Positions 9,724 to 19,297 of a DNA stretch of 64,000 bases are shown in pieces (positions within the stretch are counted from its first letter, which is position 1; every line of letters starts with the position of its first letter). The DNA comes from Saccharofermentans sp. (GTDB taxonomy: Bacteria > Bacillota > Clostridia > Saccharofermentanales > Saccharofermentanaceae): positions 1-64,000 of the forward strand of contig JAIKVV010000052.1 in NCBI GenBank assembly GCA_024685385.1. Reading direction: 5' to 3'. Under the pieces are notes generated by a model, which ran no database searches, was not told the DNA's origin, and worked only from the letters and a program-made list of their open reading frames with translations. Position numbers and translations under genes: made by a program.

Positions 9724-11124
9724 ATGAATCATCTCAAAAAGTTCACTTGTGCAATGCTCTGCGCCGTTTATGCGCTCGGTATCACGGGCCTTACGGGCTG
9801 TCAGTCCGCAAACATGGACGATACGAAACCCCAGATCTTAGAAAGCATATCGAAAGTTGCCGATTGTGTAAAAGACCGTGACTACTCATCCCTCTCGGCT
9901 TATCTTTACGAAGACAATGACAATCTCCGCGAAAAGTTCGATCTCGGAGAAGGCAAAGACGACGAAAAGACCGTTGCCGTCCGGAAAGCGATAGCTTCCA
10001 CGATCCGCCACAATATAAAGACTGAAACACTCACATATTCTTTTTTCAACAAGGTCGGTACGGTCAGTGTCGACTTTATGCTCGTCGATTACGAGAAATT
10101 CGCCGAAAACAACATATATTACGGCTCGGTTGAGAGCATGGAGAAGAGCCTCAAGGATTTTGACCGAAAGTTCATAATGGTATGTACGGTCCCCCTGAGG
10201 TTCGTCTTCAACGACGACAAGGCCGTGCTGGAAAACTCCGAGATACTGGAGCAGGTCTATTCTTTCTACGACTTCGACAAGATCGTTTTCGGAGATAACC
10301 TGCTCGAACACCTTTCAGATCCCACTTTCGTTGACAGCAAGGACGGCGTATACACGGATCCCGATTCCATTACCCTGGAACTCAAGCTTGACGAAAAAGG
10401 ACAGAAATTCGACTGGAAATACGACTACGAAGTAGCCCACACCGGAAAGGACGGAGCAGAAGAAGTGCTCTATACGGCTTCTGAAGAAGTCGGAGCGGGT
10501 TCCGAAACCATCCGGATCCGCTATTCCAGCAGCAAAGAGATGGAAAAAGGAAGTTACCGCATATCGGTATTTTTCGGTGACAAGCAGTCTGATTATGAAT
10601 GCAAGGTGGAACATTCCCCCAAGGACCCGCAGCCGGGAGAGTACTTCCGCTGTCCCGAAGGAGACAGTTTGCAGCTCGCAAATTCCGACATCAGCGTTAA
10701 AGTTTACGGCAAATATTTCTTCGTCGCCGATAATTCTTCTCTGGGAGAAGATATCCTTGCCACCTACGGCAAGAGCATGCTCGAGTTCATAGTCTCGGAC
10801 GACGACGGCGACGAGTCCAATGAGTACCTGTTCAGCCTGTACAGTTCGAATTACGGAAATGAAAGCGTTAAAGAGGTCATAGACTATTTTGCCAAGACCC
10901 GCAAAGAGTCATATGAAGGCATCGGCGACAAAGTCAAGACCAAGAAAGGCAAGGTCAAGATCGGTAAGAAAGAATACCAGTACTGCGACGCCACGATAAC
11001 GCGGGGCAAGCACTCGGTTATAAACAGACTGATCGTGGTGCCTGTCAAAAACGGCTTCCACCTCGTCATGGTCATAGCAAGATCGGAAGATTCAGTTAAG
11101 ACATATACTTCCATGCTTAAGTAA
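9724..11124 (+). CDS. Hypothetical lipoprotein
   Basis: Lipobox LTGC after signal peptide; promoter-like TATAAT upstream; no family recognised. Confidence 0.65.
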   Translation: MNHLKKFTCAMLCAVYALGITGLTGCQSANMDDTKPQILESISKVADCVKDRDYSSLSAYLYEDNDNLREKFDLGEGKDDEKTVAVRKAIASTIRHNIKTETLTYSFFNKVGTVSVDFMLVDYEKFAENNIYYGSVESMEKSLKDFDRKFIMVCTVPLRFVFNDDKAVLENSEILEQVYSFYDFDKIVFGDNLLEHLSDPTFVDSKDGVYTDPDSITLELKLDEKGQKFDWKYDYEVAHTGKDGAEEVLYTASEEVGAGSETIRIRYSSSKEMEKGSYRISVFFGDKQSDYECKVEHSPKDPQPGEYFRCPEGDSLQLANSDISVKVYGKYFFVADNSSLGEDILATYGKSMLEFIVSDDDGDESNEYLFSLYSSNYGNESVKEVIDYFAKTRKESYEGIGDKVKTKKGKVKIGKKEYQYCDATITRGKHSVINRLIVVPVKNGFHLVMVIARSEDSVKTYTSMLK

Positions 11125-11316
11125 GCCGAGCGCATCGACCCTCCGGCGGGAAATTATGCACGGGAGTACGGGCAAGAGGGCAAAACACCTGTCAAATGCC
11201 CCTAAATACCGCAGTTATCACGCATTATTATATTTATTCTGACAATAGCGCCGCAGGTGGAAAAAGAATAAAATACCACCAATAGAAAAACAGTTTTCGG
11301 CAGGAGGAATAACTCA

Positions 11317-12420
11317 ATGTCAGATAAAAAGCAGAACAAGAGCGATAAGAAGGACTCCAAGGCGAAGAAGATCTTGAACAAGATCTTTATCGACGGCTTG
11401 TCCGGTATGGCAACCGGCCTTTTCGCCACCCTCATCATCGGAACGATCATCGGTACGATCGGCGGTTACATCCCCGCTCCTGTCGGAACTTATGTCACTC
11501 TCGTAGGCAAGATGTGCCAGTGCCTGATGGGCGCGGGCATCGGTCTGGGCGTCGCGATCAAGTTCAAGGAGAGCCCGCTCGTTACGATCTCCGCTGCTGT
11601 ATGCGGCATGATCGGATCTTATGCCAAGGTATTTACCGCCGCAGCTCCCCTGCTTCAGGAAGGCAAGGTGCTCCTCCCCTCTCCCGGTGAGCCTCTGGGG
11701 GCTTTCATAGCAGCTCTGATCGGCATCACTCTGGGACATTTGGTTTCAGGCAAGACCAAGGTCGACATCATCGTAACGCCTCTCGTCACGATCGCGACCG
11801 GCGGCGCTGCAGGCATCTTCCTGGGACCTTATGTATCGGCTTTCATGACATGGCTCGGCAGCCTCGTTAACTGGGGAACCGAACAGCAGCCTCTCCTCAT
11901 GGGCATCATCGTATCCGTATTGATGGGTATCTTCCTTACCCTCCCCATATCTTCTGCCGCGATCGGCGTTGCTTTGGGACTTAACGGGATCACAGCCGGT
12001 GCAGCCACGATCGGATGCTGCTGCAACATGATCGGATTCGCCGTCATCTCCTACCGCGAAAACAAGGTCAACGGCCTCGTCGCACAGGGTCTCGGAACTT
12101 CCATGCTCCAGATGCCCAACATCATCAGAAACCCCAGGATCTGGCTGCCCTCGATCATATCGAGCGCAATCTTGGGACCCATATCGACATGCGTGCTTCA
12201 GATGACATCCAACGCCGTAGGTTCAGGTATGGGAACCGCAGGTCTCGTAGGACCTATATCGACATTCACGACCATGATCGAGACAACTCCCGCATGGATC
12301 GTAATCATAGAGATCGTTGTCATGTACTTCATCCTCCCTGCTGCAATCAGCCTGGGTCTTTCGGAGATCATGCGCAAGATCGGCTGGATAAAAGCGGGCG
12401 ACATGAAGCTCGACGACTGA
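11317..12420 (+). CDS. PTS_EIIC_2-type membrane protein
   Basis: IFIDGLSGMATGLFATLIIGTIIGTIGGYI, Gly/Ala-rich polytopic membrane protein resembling PTS EIIC type 2. Confidence 0.7.
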   Translation: MSDKKQNKSDKKDSKAKKILNKIFIDGLSGMATGLFATLIIGTIIGTIGGYIPAPVGTYVTLVGKMCQCLMGAGIGLGVAIKFKESPLVTISAAVCGMIGSYAKVFTAAAPLLQEGKVLLPSPGEPLGAFIAALIGITLGHLVSGKTKVDIIVTPLVTIATGGAAGIFLGPYVSAFMTWLGSLVNWGTEQQPLLMGIIVSVLMGIFLTLPISSAAIGVALGLNGITAGAATIGCCCNMIGFAVISYRENKVNGLVAQGLGTSMLQMPNIIRNPRIWLPSIISSAILGPISTCVLQMTSNAVGSGMGTAGLVGPISTFTTMIETTPAWIVIIEIVVMYFILPAAISLGLSEIMRKIGWIKAGDMKLDD

Positions 12421-12464
12421 TATCGGAATATATCAGACTATTGTAAGGGAAAAGAGGAATAGAT

Positions 12465-14423
12465 ATGGCTACAGGAGCCGAAGAATATGCAAAGGCGAGG
12501 AAACTCGCCGTAAAAGAACAGCATAAGGCGTTGAGCCAGGGCCGACACCCCTACCTCCACGCTCTTGACGATATGCTCACCAGCAGGACAACTCTTTCGG
12601 AAGAATCGGTGGGCACGCGTGAGATACCTCTCCCGCAGGTTGTCGGAACAGTGACCCGCGGAAGGCAGGAATCTTTCGCCAGGAACTTTATGCCCTTGTT
12701 AGGGCCTGATACTGAGTTTGCGGCCAAGTGGATCAGCTTGATCGAGTATCAGATGGAAGAGGGGATCAGCGATGCCATCAAGGTAATCGAGTTCATGGGC
12801 AAGTTCTACGTACTGGAGGGCAACAAGCGTGTGTCCGTCTTAAAGTACCTGGAACAGCCCACGATCCTCGCAACCGTAACGCGTGTCCTGCCCCCGGAAT
12901 CAGACGATCCGGAAGTTGTCATCTACTATGAATTTTTGAAGTTCTTCAAGTGCACGGGCATCTACAACATGCTCTTCACCAATGTGGGATCTTACGACAA
13001 GCTCGCGGAATGCTTAGGGCTTACATACGACGAGCCCTGGGACGATGACATCGTACTGGACTTAAAGTCCGCATTCCTCAACTTCACCAAGGCATACGAA
13101 GCAGGCGGCGGCAAGGCATTCTCCTCCATCACGGCGGCGGACGCTTTCCTCGTATATATCGAATCCTATAAATACGAGAGCCTCGTAAACACGCCCGCTG
13201 ACGAGATCAAGAAGAACTTGGGACCCATCTGGCCCGAGTTCAGGATCCTTGCAAACGGCAGTCAGATCACATTCTCCGAGGAGCCCCAGCTCCACAAGAA
13301 GAGCACGATACCGATACTGGATACCATTTTCGATAAGCCTGCTTATAATGAGCAGCACCCGCTCAAGGTCGGATTCCTTTACGACGGCTTCAAGGACAAG
13401 TCGCGCTGGATCAACGGTCACGAGATGGGCAGAGCTTATCTTGAGAGCGTATATCCCGGAGTCGTAAACACTTTCGCTCTTGAAGGCATCAGCGACGAAG
13501 AGGAGTTCGACGAGGCAGTCGAGAAGGCTGCAGCCGCAGGGACCGAGCTGATCTTCACGACTTCGCCGATCCAGATGGAGCCTGCGCTCCGCGCGGCGGT
13601 AAAGCACCCCGAGATCAAGTTCATGAACTGTTCGGTGCACTTTTCGCACGGGGCGGTCAGGACTTATTACGGAAGGATGTACGAAGCCAAGTTCATGCTG
13701 GGAATCGTTGCCGCAAGCCTTGCAAAAGACCACAGGATCGCTTATGTTTCGACCTATCCGATCTGCGGCAACATCGCCAACATCAACGCTTTCGCGATCG
13801 GCGCATCGCTCGTAGACCCCCAGGCAAAGATCCATCTTACCTGGTCCTGCCTGAAGGACGAATACTGGCGTGAATATGTGCGCGAAAACAATTTCCACAT
13901 CGTATCCGGACCTGACCTCATCAAGCCGGTCCGCGCCGACAACGAGTACGGTCTCTATGCCATAGGCGACAACGGTCAGGTAACGAACATCGCTTTCGCC
14001 GAGTGGAAGTGGGGCAAATACTATGAGCTCATCGTCAAGGCGATCCTGAACAACGCCTGGAACGCCGAGGCTGACGATGCCAAGGATTCGGCCCTTAACT
14101 ACTGGTGGGGCATGACTTCGGGAGTAATAGACATCAATCTGTGCAACGATAACATCCCCTACAGCACGAGGAAGATGATCGAGGGCTTGAGGCGCTGCAT
14201 CACGGCTGATACGATCAATCCTTTCGAAGGTGAACTCAGGAGTCAGACATCTGTTATTAAAGAAGCTGACTCACCACGGTTATCAAACTCGGATATAATC
14301 AATATGAATTGGCTCAACGACAACATCGAGGGCACCATCCCGTCGTTCGAAGAACTGACGGAGAAAGCCCAGATGACAGTCAAGGCCAACGGAATACCGC
14401 TCTTAACGGAAAGTGAAAGATAA
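12465..14423 (+). CDS. BMP-type substrate-binding protein with N-terminal ParB-like segment
   Basis: C-terminal half: KVGFLYDGFKDKSRWINGHEMGRAYLES, MNCSVHFSHGAVRTYYGRMYEAKFMLGIVA (BMP/Med-like); N-terminal GKFYVLEGNKRVSVLKYL (ParB-like). No signal peptide. Confidence 0.7.
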   Translation: MATGAEEYAKARKLAVKEQHKALSQGRHPYLHALDDMLTSRTTLSEESVGTREIPLPQVVGTVTRGRQESFARNFMPLLGPDTEFAAKWISLIEYQMEEGISDAIKVIEFMGKFYVLEGNKRVSVLKYLEQPTILATVTRVLPPESDDPEVVIYYEFLKFFKCTGIYNMLFTNVGSYDKLAECLGLTYDEPWDDDIVLDLKSAFLNFTKAYEAGGGKAFSSITAADAFLVYIESYKYESLVNTPADEIKKNLGPIWPEFRILANGSQITFSEEPQLHKKSTIPILDTIFDKPAYNEQHPLKVGFLYDGFKDKSRWINGHEMGRAYLESVYPGVVNTFALEGISDEEEFDEAVEKAAAAGTELIFTTSPIQMEPALRAAVKHPEIKFMNCSVHFSHGAVRTYYGRMYEAKFMLGIVAASLAKDHRIAYVSTYPICGNIANINAFAIGASLVDPQAKIHLTWSCLKDEYWREYVRENNFHIVSGPDLIKPVRADNEYGLYAIGDNGQVTNIAFAEWKWGKYYELIVKAILNNAWNAEADDAKDSALNYWWGMTSGVIDINLCNDNIPYSTRKMIEGLRRCITADTINPFEGELRSQTSVIKEADSPRLSNSDIINMNWLNDNIEGTIPSFEELTEKAQMTVKANGIPLLTESER

Positions 14424-15028
14424 TGAAAGTCCTGATAGTCGCCGACATCGAAGATAAGCGCTTATACGATTTCTACCGCAAGGAACGCACCGAGGGTGTC
14501 GAATTGATCGTAGCATGCGGCGACCTGAAACCGGACTATCTGGATTTCCTTATCACAATGGTCAACGTGCCCACCATCTATGTGCGCGGCAACCATGACG
14601 ACAGATATATCAAGGACCCTGTCTGGGGTGCGGAATGCATCGAAGACAGGGTCTTTAAGTTCAAAGGCTACACCTTCGCAGGGCTCGGCGGTTCCATGCG
14701 CTACAACCCCGACGGTCAGAATATGTACAGCGAAAAGGAGATGCGCTGGCGCGCAGCCAAGCTCGCCCCCAGGATCCGTCTTGCAGGGGGTCTCGACGTG
14801 CTCGTCACCCACGCGCCCGCCAAGGATCACGGCGACTTGGAAGACCTCCCTCACAGAGGCTTTGACACCTTCAACCGCATGATGGAAAAATATAAGCCCG
14901 CCTACATGTTCCACGGCCATGTCCATGCAAATTACGCCCGCAATGTCCAAGCGCAGACCACCCACGAATCAGGCACATTGATCTGCAACGCATACGGCTA
15001 TCAGATAATAGAACTTCCCGACAGATAA
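14423..15028 (+). CDS. Metallophosphoesterase
   Basis: VIVADIED...ACGDLKPDYL...VRGNHDD...VTHAP...HGHVH motifs; start overlaps upstream stop. Confidence 0.8.
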   Translation: MKVLIVADIEDKRLYDFYRKERTEGVELIVACGDLKPDYLDFLITMVNVPTIYVRGNHDDRYIKDPVWGAECIEDRVFKFKGYTFAGLGGSMRYNPDGQNMYSEKEMRWRAAKLAPRIRLAGGLDVLVTHAPAKDHGDLEDLPHRGFDTFNRMMEKYKPAYMFHGHVHANYARNVQAQTTHESGTLICNAYGYQIIELPDR

Positions 15029-15029
15029 T

Positions 15030-18000
15030 ATGGCACATCTTACACCGGCACAAAAGAGCATATCGGATCTTGCGGAATTCTATAAAGACAGCGGGATAGA
15101 TACGCTCTGCGGCGCCGTCCTCTTCGATGAAAAACTCGATAAGGATCTTGTGACAAAGGCAGTAAGACATCTTCTTTCCAAGCACGAAAATTTCAATCTC
15201 CGCTTCACGCGTGAAGACGGCAGGATCGTTCAGAATGTGGTAGTGTCTGAAGATATTCAGGTCCCGCACAAGTCCTTCGACAGCATTGAAGAACTCCGTG
15301 AATACTGCAATAAAGATGCCCGTATTCCCTTCGGCTGCGACGGATCTGTCATGTACCGCATAATGACATTCGATCTTCCTTCAAGATCAGGCATAATGCT
15401 GAGCGCAAGCCACCTCATAGCCGATGCCTGGACCTACAGCCTGATCGTAAAGTATTTCTACGACAGCTATAACGCGCTCAAGAACGGTCTGCCGCTCGAT
15501 ATGTCCGCAGGCAGATACAGCGACTATATCTTAAAGTCAGATGAATATCTTGCTTCGGATTCATATCTTAAGGACAAGGAATTCTGGGAAGCTGAATATT
15601 CGGGCGGCATAAGCCCTTCTTCCCTCGGCAGGACCATTAATGAGAGCGGCATTGAATCAGCAAGATACATAACCGGCATCTCAGAGGAACTCTCGCAGGC
15701 AGCGGTAAGATTTGCAGTCGAAAACAAAAGTACCATCGCTGTTCTTTTCGAGACTGCGATATTGATATATCTCGACAGGATAAACGGCGAGGAAGGTCCC
15801 GTCACGATCGGCGTTCCGATATCCGGAAGAGGAAATGCGGAAGAAAAGAAAACAGCCGGCATGATCATCTCCACGATCCCTTTGACTGCTGCGGTCGAAG
15901 GCAGCATGAGCGTCATTTCTTTATGCCGGAAGGTAAGTTCCAAACACCGCGAGATCTTCCGCCACAGAAGACTTCCCTACGAAGACATAATCCGCGCGGC
16001 AAGACAGAATTCCGCGGGTCTCATGAGGCTCTATAACGTCATCGTGAGCTGCCAGAATTCAAGGACCGACGTGCCTTCCGTCACAGAGTGGTTTTCGGGC
16101 GGGCATTCGGAAGTGCCTCTTGCGATCCATATCGACGACCGCGACAGCAATGGCAATTACAAGATAACCATCGATCATCAGACCGGGATCTATAGCCCCG
16201 AAGAAGCAGCTCTCACCGCGGAGAGGATCAAGCACATAATCAGGCAGATGGTATCCGATAAGGACCTTATGGTAAAAGACATATCGATCCTGCCTCCTTC
16301 GGAAAAGGAGCTGATCCTGGATGGATTCAATCAGACCGCAGCAGATTACCGCAAGGATTCATGCGTGCAGGAGATGTTTTCCGAGAAAGTCATCTCTAAT
16401 CCCGACGGCATTGCGATAAGTTTTGCAGGCAAAGATCATACATTCGCCAACATCGATATGATGTCTGATACTCTTGCTTCTTCACTTATCGACAAAGGAG
16501 CAGGCCCCGGCAATATTGTTCCGATAATCGCATCAAGGAGTCATCTCGTGATAATCTCCATGCTCGCTGTTCTTAAGACCGGTGCAGCTTACATGCCCGT
16601 ATCCCCCGACTATCCGGAGTCCAGGATAAGCTACATGACTGATGCCGTAACGACATCCTGCGTGCTTACATCCGGATACGACTATGAAGGTGATAATGTC
16701 ATTGATCTTGATACTTTCGACTTCGATAAAAAAAGCGAAAAGGTTCTCTTCAGAAACTCCCCCGCTGACCTTTGTTATGTGGTCTTCACTTCAGGTTCCA
16801 CAGGCAAGCCCAAGGCGGTCGGCATCACGCATAAGAACGTTCTTAACTACTGCGCCTGCAATCAGTTCAATGTCGCAGGCGGAATAATAAAAGGATCTGA
16901 CAGGAAGATACTGTCAGTTACAAATATCGTTTTCGATATCTTCGTAACGGAAAGCATCCTAGCTCTCCTTAACGGCATTCAGATCGTAATGGCATCAGAC
17001 GATGATGTCTTCTCCGGCAAAGCCCTAGCATCGCTCATAAGATCTTCCGGCGCAAACATCATCCAGACGACGCCAACCAAGATGAAAAGCTATCTGCTCG
17101 ATAAGGAATTTGCTTCATGTCTTAAGTCGATCGGCACCGTGATCCTGGGCGGCGAAGAATTCCCCGAATCTCTTGCCGGGATAATCGCCTCAAAGACCGG
17201 CGCATCCATATATAACATATACGGTCCTGCCGAGACCACCGTATGGTCTTCTTATTCTTCTGTCGGCAAGGGCGACATCACGATAGGAAAACCCGTTGCA
17301 AACACTTCGATCTATATATTGGACGGATCTTCTGCCCCCTGCCCCGTCGGCATCACGGGCGGGATCTTCATATCAGGCGACGGCGTCGGCCCGGGCTATA
17401 TCAACAACCCGGAACTTAGTTCAGAGCGCTTCGTTCCCGATCCTTGGCACGAAGGTCAGATCATGTATGAGACCGGCGATCTCGGCTACTTCCTCCCTGA
17501 CGGAAGGATCAGGTTCTGCGGGCGCCGTGACGGTCAGATCAAACTCCGCGGGCTTAGGATCGAATTGGGCGAGATCGAGCATGCCATGACCGACATCACG
17601 GGCATCGATCTTGCTGCAGCCGTCTTAAGAAAAGACGATTCAGGCAATCCCTATCTCATCGGATTTTATACTTCCTCCATCCCGGTCTTGGAGCAGGACA
17701 TCCGCACGATCCTCCTTGGAAAACTCCCTTCTTACATGGTTCCCAACAGGATAATCCCGATCGAAAAGATGCCTCTCACCGCGAGCGGCAAGATCGAAAG
17801 GAAGAGCCTGCCGGAAGTTACTGTCATCACTGATTCCGCCAATGAATATGTTGCCCCCGGAAACGATACGGAGAAGGTCCTGTGCGAACTGTTTGCGAAG
17901 GTCTTGAAGCGCAACAGGACAGGCTGCGAAGACGACTTTTTCGAATCGGGCGGCGACAGTTTTGCAGCGATGGAACTGGTCGCTCTGGCATCCGAAAAAG

Positions 18001-18743
18001 GTCTTGAGTTCGGCGTCAGATCGATCTACGAATGCCGCAGCGTAAGAAAGCTTGCGGCAAGCATTGGATCAGTTCCTGCAGCCGAGGAAGCACCATCCTT
18101 AGATCACTCGGCCTTCCCCCTCGAAAGGACCCCGCGGGACCTCCGCTTCTTCCGCCGCTTCGCGTCTTTCTCCCGCAGACATTACAGGCTTAATGTCAAG
18201 TTTGAATCTGACGTAGACTTTAACGGGCGCTTCATCATCTGCCCCGATCACGAGACCATGTTAGACCCCCTCTGGGTCTGGGCCGCCCTTGAAGATAAGA
18301 TCGACATCAACGACTGCGCCGCCATCGGTGCCGCAGAGTTCCTGGATAAGAAACTTTCATCATCGATCTTCAGGCTGATCGGCGGCATTCCCGTCGACAG
18401 GACCGGCGACTTCCTCCCTGCTCTTACCCGCGCTGAAGAAGTGATCTTGAAAGAAAAGAAATACCTCCTGATCCACCCCGAAGGCACCCGCTCCAGAACA
18501 GGTGAATTGAGCGAGTTCAAGATAGGCGCAGGCATTATCGCAGCCAACACGGGAATCCCCGTGATCCCGGTCTCCTTGCACGGCGCAGGCGGGATCTTTC
18601 CGGTCGGTACCAAGAGGCCAAAGCTTTTCGCGCCTAAAGATCATCCCCTCACGATCCGCTTCGGCAGCCCTGTTGTTCCCGAAGGCAAGTCACCGGAAGA
18701 AATAATGGCAGAAGTCAGAGAGCAGATCGTGTCCCTGCGATAA
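15030..18743 (+). CDS. Single-module NRPS (C-A-T) fused to C-terminal PlsC-type 1-acylglycerol-3-phosphate acyltransferase domain
   Basis: Condensation-like SASHLIADAW; adenylation VVFTSGSTGKPKAVGITHKN, YGPAETTVW, GRRDGQIKLRGLRIELGEIE, TASGKIERK; carrier DDFFESGGDSFAAMEL; PlsC DHETMLDPLW, IHPEGTRSRTGEL. Confidence 0.85.
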   Translation: MAHLTPAQKSISDLAEFYKDSGIDTLCGAVLFDEKLDKDLVTKAVRHLLSKHENFNLRFTREDGRIVQNVVVSEDIQVPHKSFDSIEELREYCNKDARIPFGCDGSVMYRIMTFDLPSRSGIMLSASHLIADAWTYSLIVKYFYDSYNALKNGLPLDMSAGRYSDYILKSDEYLASDSYLKDKEFWEAEYSGGISPSSLGRTINESGIESARYITGISEELSQAAVRFAVENKSTIAVLFETAILIYLDRINGEEGPVTIGVPISGRGNAEEKKTAGMIISTIPLTAAVEGSMSVISLCRKVSSKHREIFRHRRLPYEDIIRAARQNSAGLMRLYNVIVSCQNSRTDVPSVTEWFSGGHSEVPLAIHIDDRDSNGNYKITIDHQTGIYSPEEAALTAERIKHIIRQMVSDKDLMVKDISILPPSEKELILDGFNQTAADYRKDSCVQEMFSEKVISNPDGIAISFAGKDHTFANIDMMSDTLASSLIDKGAGPGNIVPIIASRSHLVIISMLAVLKTGAAYMPVSPDYPESRISYMTDAVTTSCVLTSGYDYEGDNVIDLDTFDFDKKSEKVLFRNSPADLCYVVFTSGSTGKPKAVGITHKNVLNYCACNQFNVAGGIIKGSDRKILSVTNIVFDIFVTESILALLNGIQIVMASDDDVFSGKALASLIRSSGANIIQTTPTKMKSYLLDKEFASCLKSIGTVILGGEEFPESLAGIIASKTGASIYNIYGPAETTVWSSYSSVGKGDITIGKPVANTSIYILDGSSAPCPVGITGGIFISGDGVGPGYINNPELSSERFVPDPWHEGQIMYETGDLGYFLPDGRIRFCGRRDGQIKLRGLRIELGEIEHAMTDITGIDLAAAVLRKDDSGNPYLIGFYTSSIPVLEQDIRTILLGKLPSYMVPNRIIPIEKMPLTASGKIERKSLPEVTVITDSANEYVAPGNDTEKVLCELFAKVLKRNRTGCEDDFFESGGDSFAAMELVALASEKGLEFGVRSIYECRSVRKLAASIGSVPAAEEAPSLDHSAFPLERTPRDLRFFRRFASFSRRHYRLNVKFESDVDFNGRFIICPDHETMLDPLWVWAALEDKIDINDCAAIGAAEFLDKKLSSSIFRLIGGIPVDRTGDFLPALTRAEEVILKEKKYLLIHPEGTRSRTGELSEFKIGAGIIAANTGIPVIPVSLHGAGGIFPVGTKRPKLFAPKDHPLTIRFGSPVVPEGKSPEEIMAEVREQIVSLR

Positions 18744-18750
18744 AGTAGCC

Positions 18751-18958
18751 AAGCAAGTTGCTCTGTGTTATATCTCCGCTTCGCTCCGATATAACACATT
18801 TCTCGCAACCCTTGCAAGCAAGTTGCTCTGTTTTATATCTCCGCTTCGCTTCGATATAACACATTTCTCGCAACCCTTGCAAGCAAGTTGCTCTGTTTTA
18901 TATCTCCGCTTCGCTTCGATATAACACATTTCTCGCAACCCTTGCAAGCAAGTTGCTC
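18751..18958. repeat. 65-bp tandem repeat, three full copies plus 13-bp partial
   Basis: Unit AAGCAAGTTGCTCTGTtTTATATCTCCGCTTCGCTtCGATATAACACATTTCTCGCAACCCTTGC starts at 18751, 18816, 18881 and 18946 (partial); each holds the inverted repeat T(G/T)TTATATC...GATATAACA. Confidence 0.95.
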
Positions 18959-18988
18959 GAATATATGTTATAATCACGGTCGCGGCTT

Positions 18989-19064
18989 CGAGGTGTAGCG
19001 CAGTTGGTAGCGTACGTGCTTTGGGAGCATGGGGTCGCGGGTTCGAATCCTGTCACCTCGACCA
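18989..19064 (+). tRNA. tRNA-Pro (anticodon TGG)
   Basis: CGAGGTG...CACCTCG acceptor stem, anticodon loop CTTTGGGAG, GGTTCGAATCC T-arm, encoded CCA; TATAAT at 18969-18974. Confidence 0.93.
19040..19064 (+). repeat. attL core (25 bp)
   Basis: GGTTCGAATCCTGTCACCTCGACCA, identical to 54452-54476. Confidence 0.93.
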
Positions 19065-19083
19065 TCGTTTCAATAATGAAAAA

Positions 19084-19126
19084 GACTGCAAAACCCCTGA
19101 TATTAAAGGTTTTGCGGTTTTTCATT
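19084..19126 (+). terminator. Terminator downstream of tRNA-Pro on phage side
   Basis: CTGCAAAACC-CCTGATATTAAA-GGTTTTGCGGTTTTTC. Confidence 0.75.
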
Positions 19127-19168
19127 ATATGTTTCATTACTATATGATAATGAAAAAATCGATCAGAA

Positions 19169-19190
19169 TTTACTTCCAAATTTACTTCCA
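19169..19190 (+). promoter_or_regulatory. Candidate integrase arm-type sites (left)
   Basis: TTTACTTCCA at 19169-19178 and 19181-19190, 12-bp period; matching pair on the other att arm. Confidence 0.55.
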
Positions 19191-19192
19191 AT

Positions 19193-19231
19193 AAAAAGGT
19201 CCCCGCTCGGCGAGGCTCGAACGGGGGTCCT
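19193..19231 (-). terminator. Terminator of the phage late operon
   Basis: Minus strand GGACCCCCGTTCGAGCCTCGCCGAGCGGGGACC followed by TTTTT. Confidence 0.7.
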
Positions 19232-19297
19232 AGGGGGGATATTTTATGGATATTTTCGAAAGAAGGATTATCGGGTAGATCGAATGCCTCGCAGATA

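Noticed and set aside
13062-13898. Minus-strand 278-aa ORF opposite the BMP-type gene
   Set aside because: No family motifs; opposite coding sequence with clear BMP features.
18751-18958. Possible CRISPR array
   Set aside because: Repeats are head-to-tail with no variable spacers and no cas genes in the window.
18768-18977. ORF made of ACKGCEKCVISKRSGDIKQSN repeats
   Set aside because: Translation of the 65-bp non-coding tandem repeat; the period is not a multiple of 3 and frames are not preserved.
18898-19191. Minus-strand ORF 18898-19191 (MVEVTGFEPATPCSQSTYATNCATP...)
   Set aside because: Antisense translation of tRNA-Pro; a well-known spurious ORF type.
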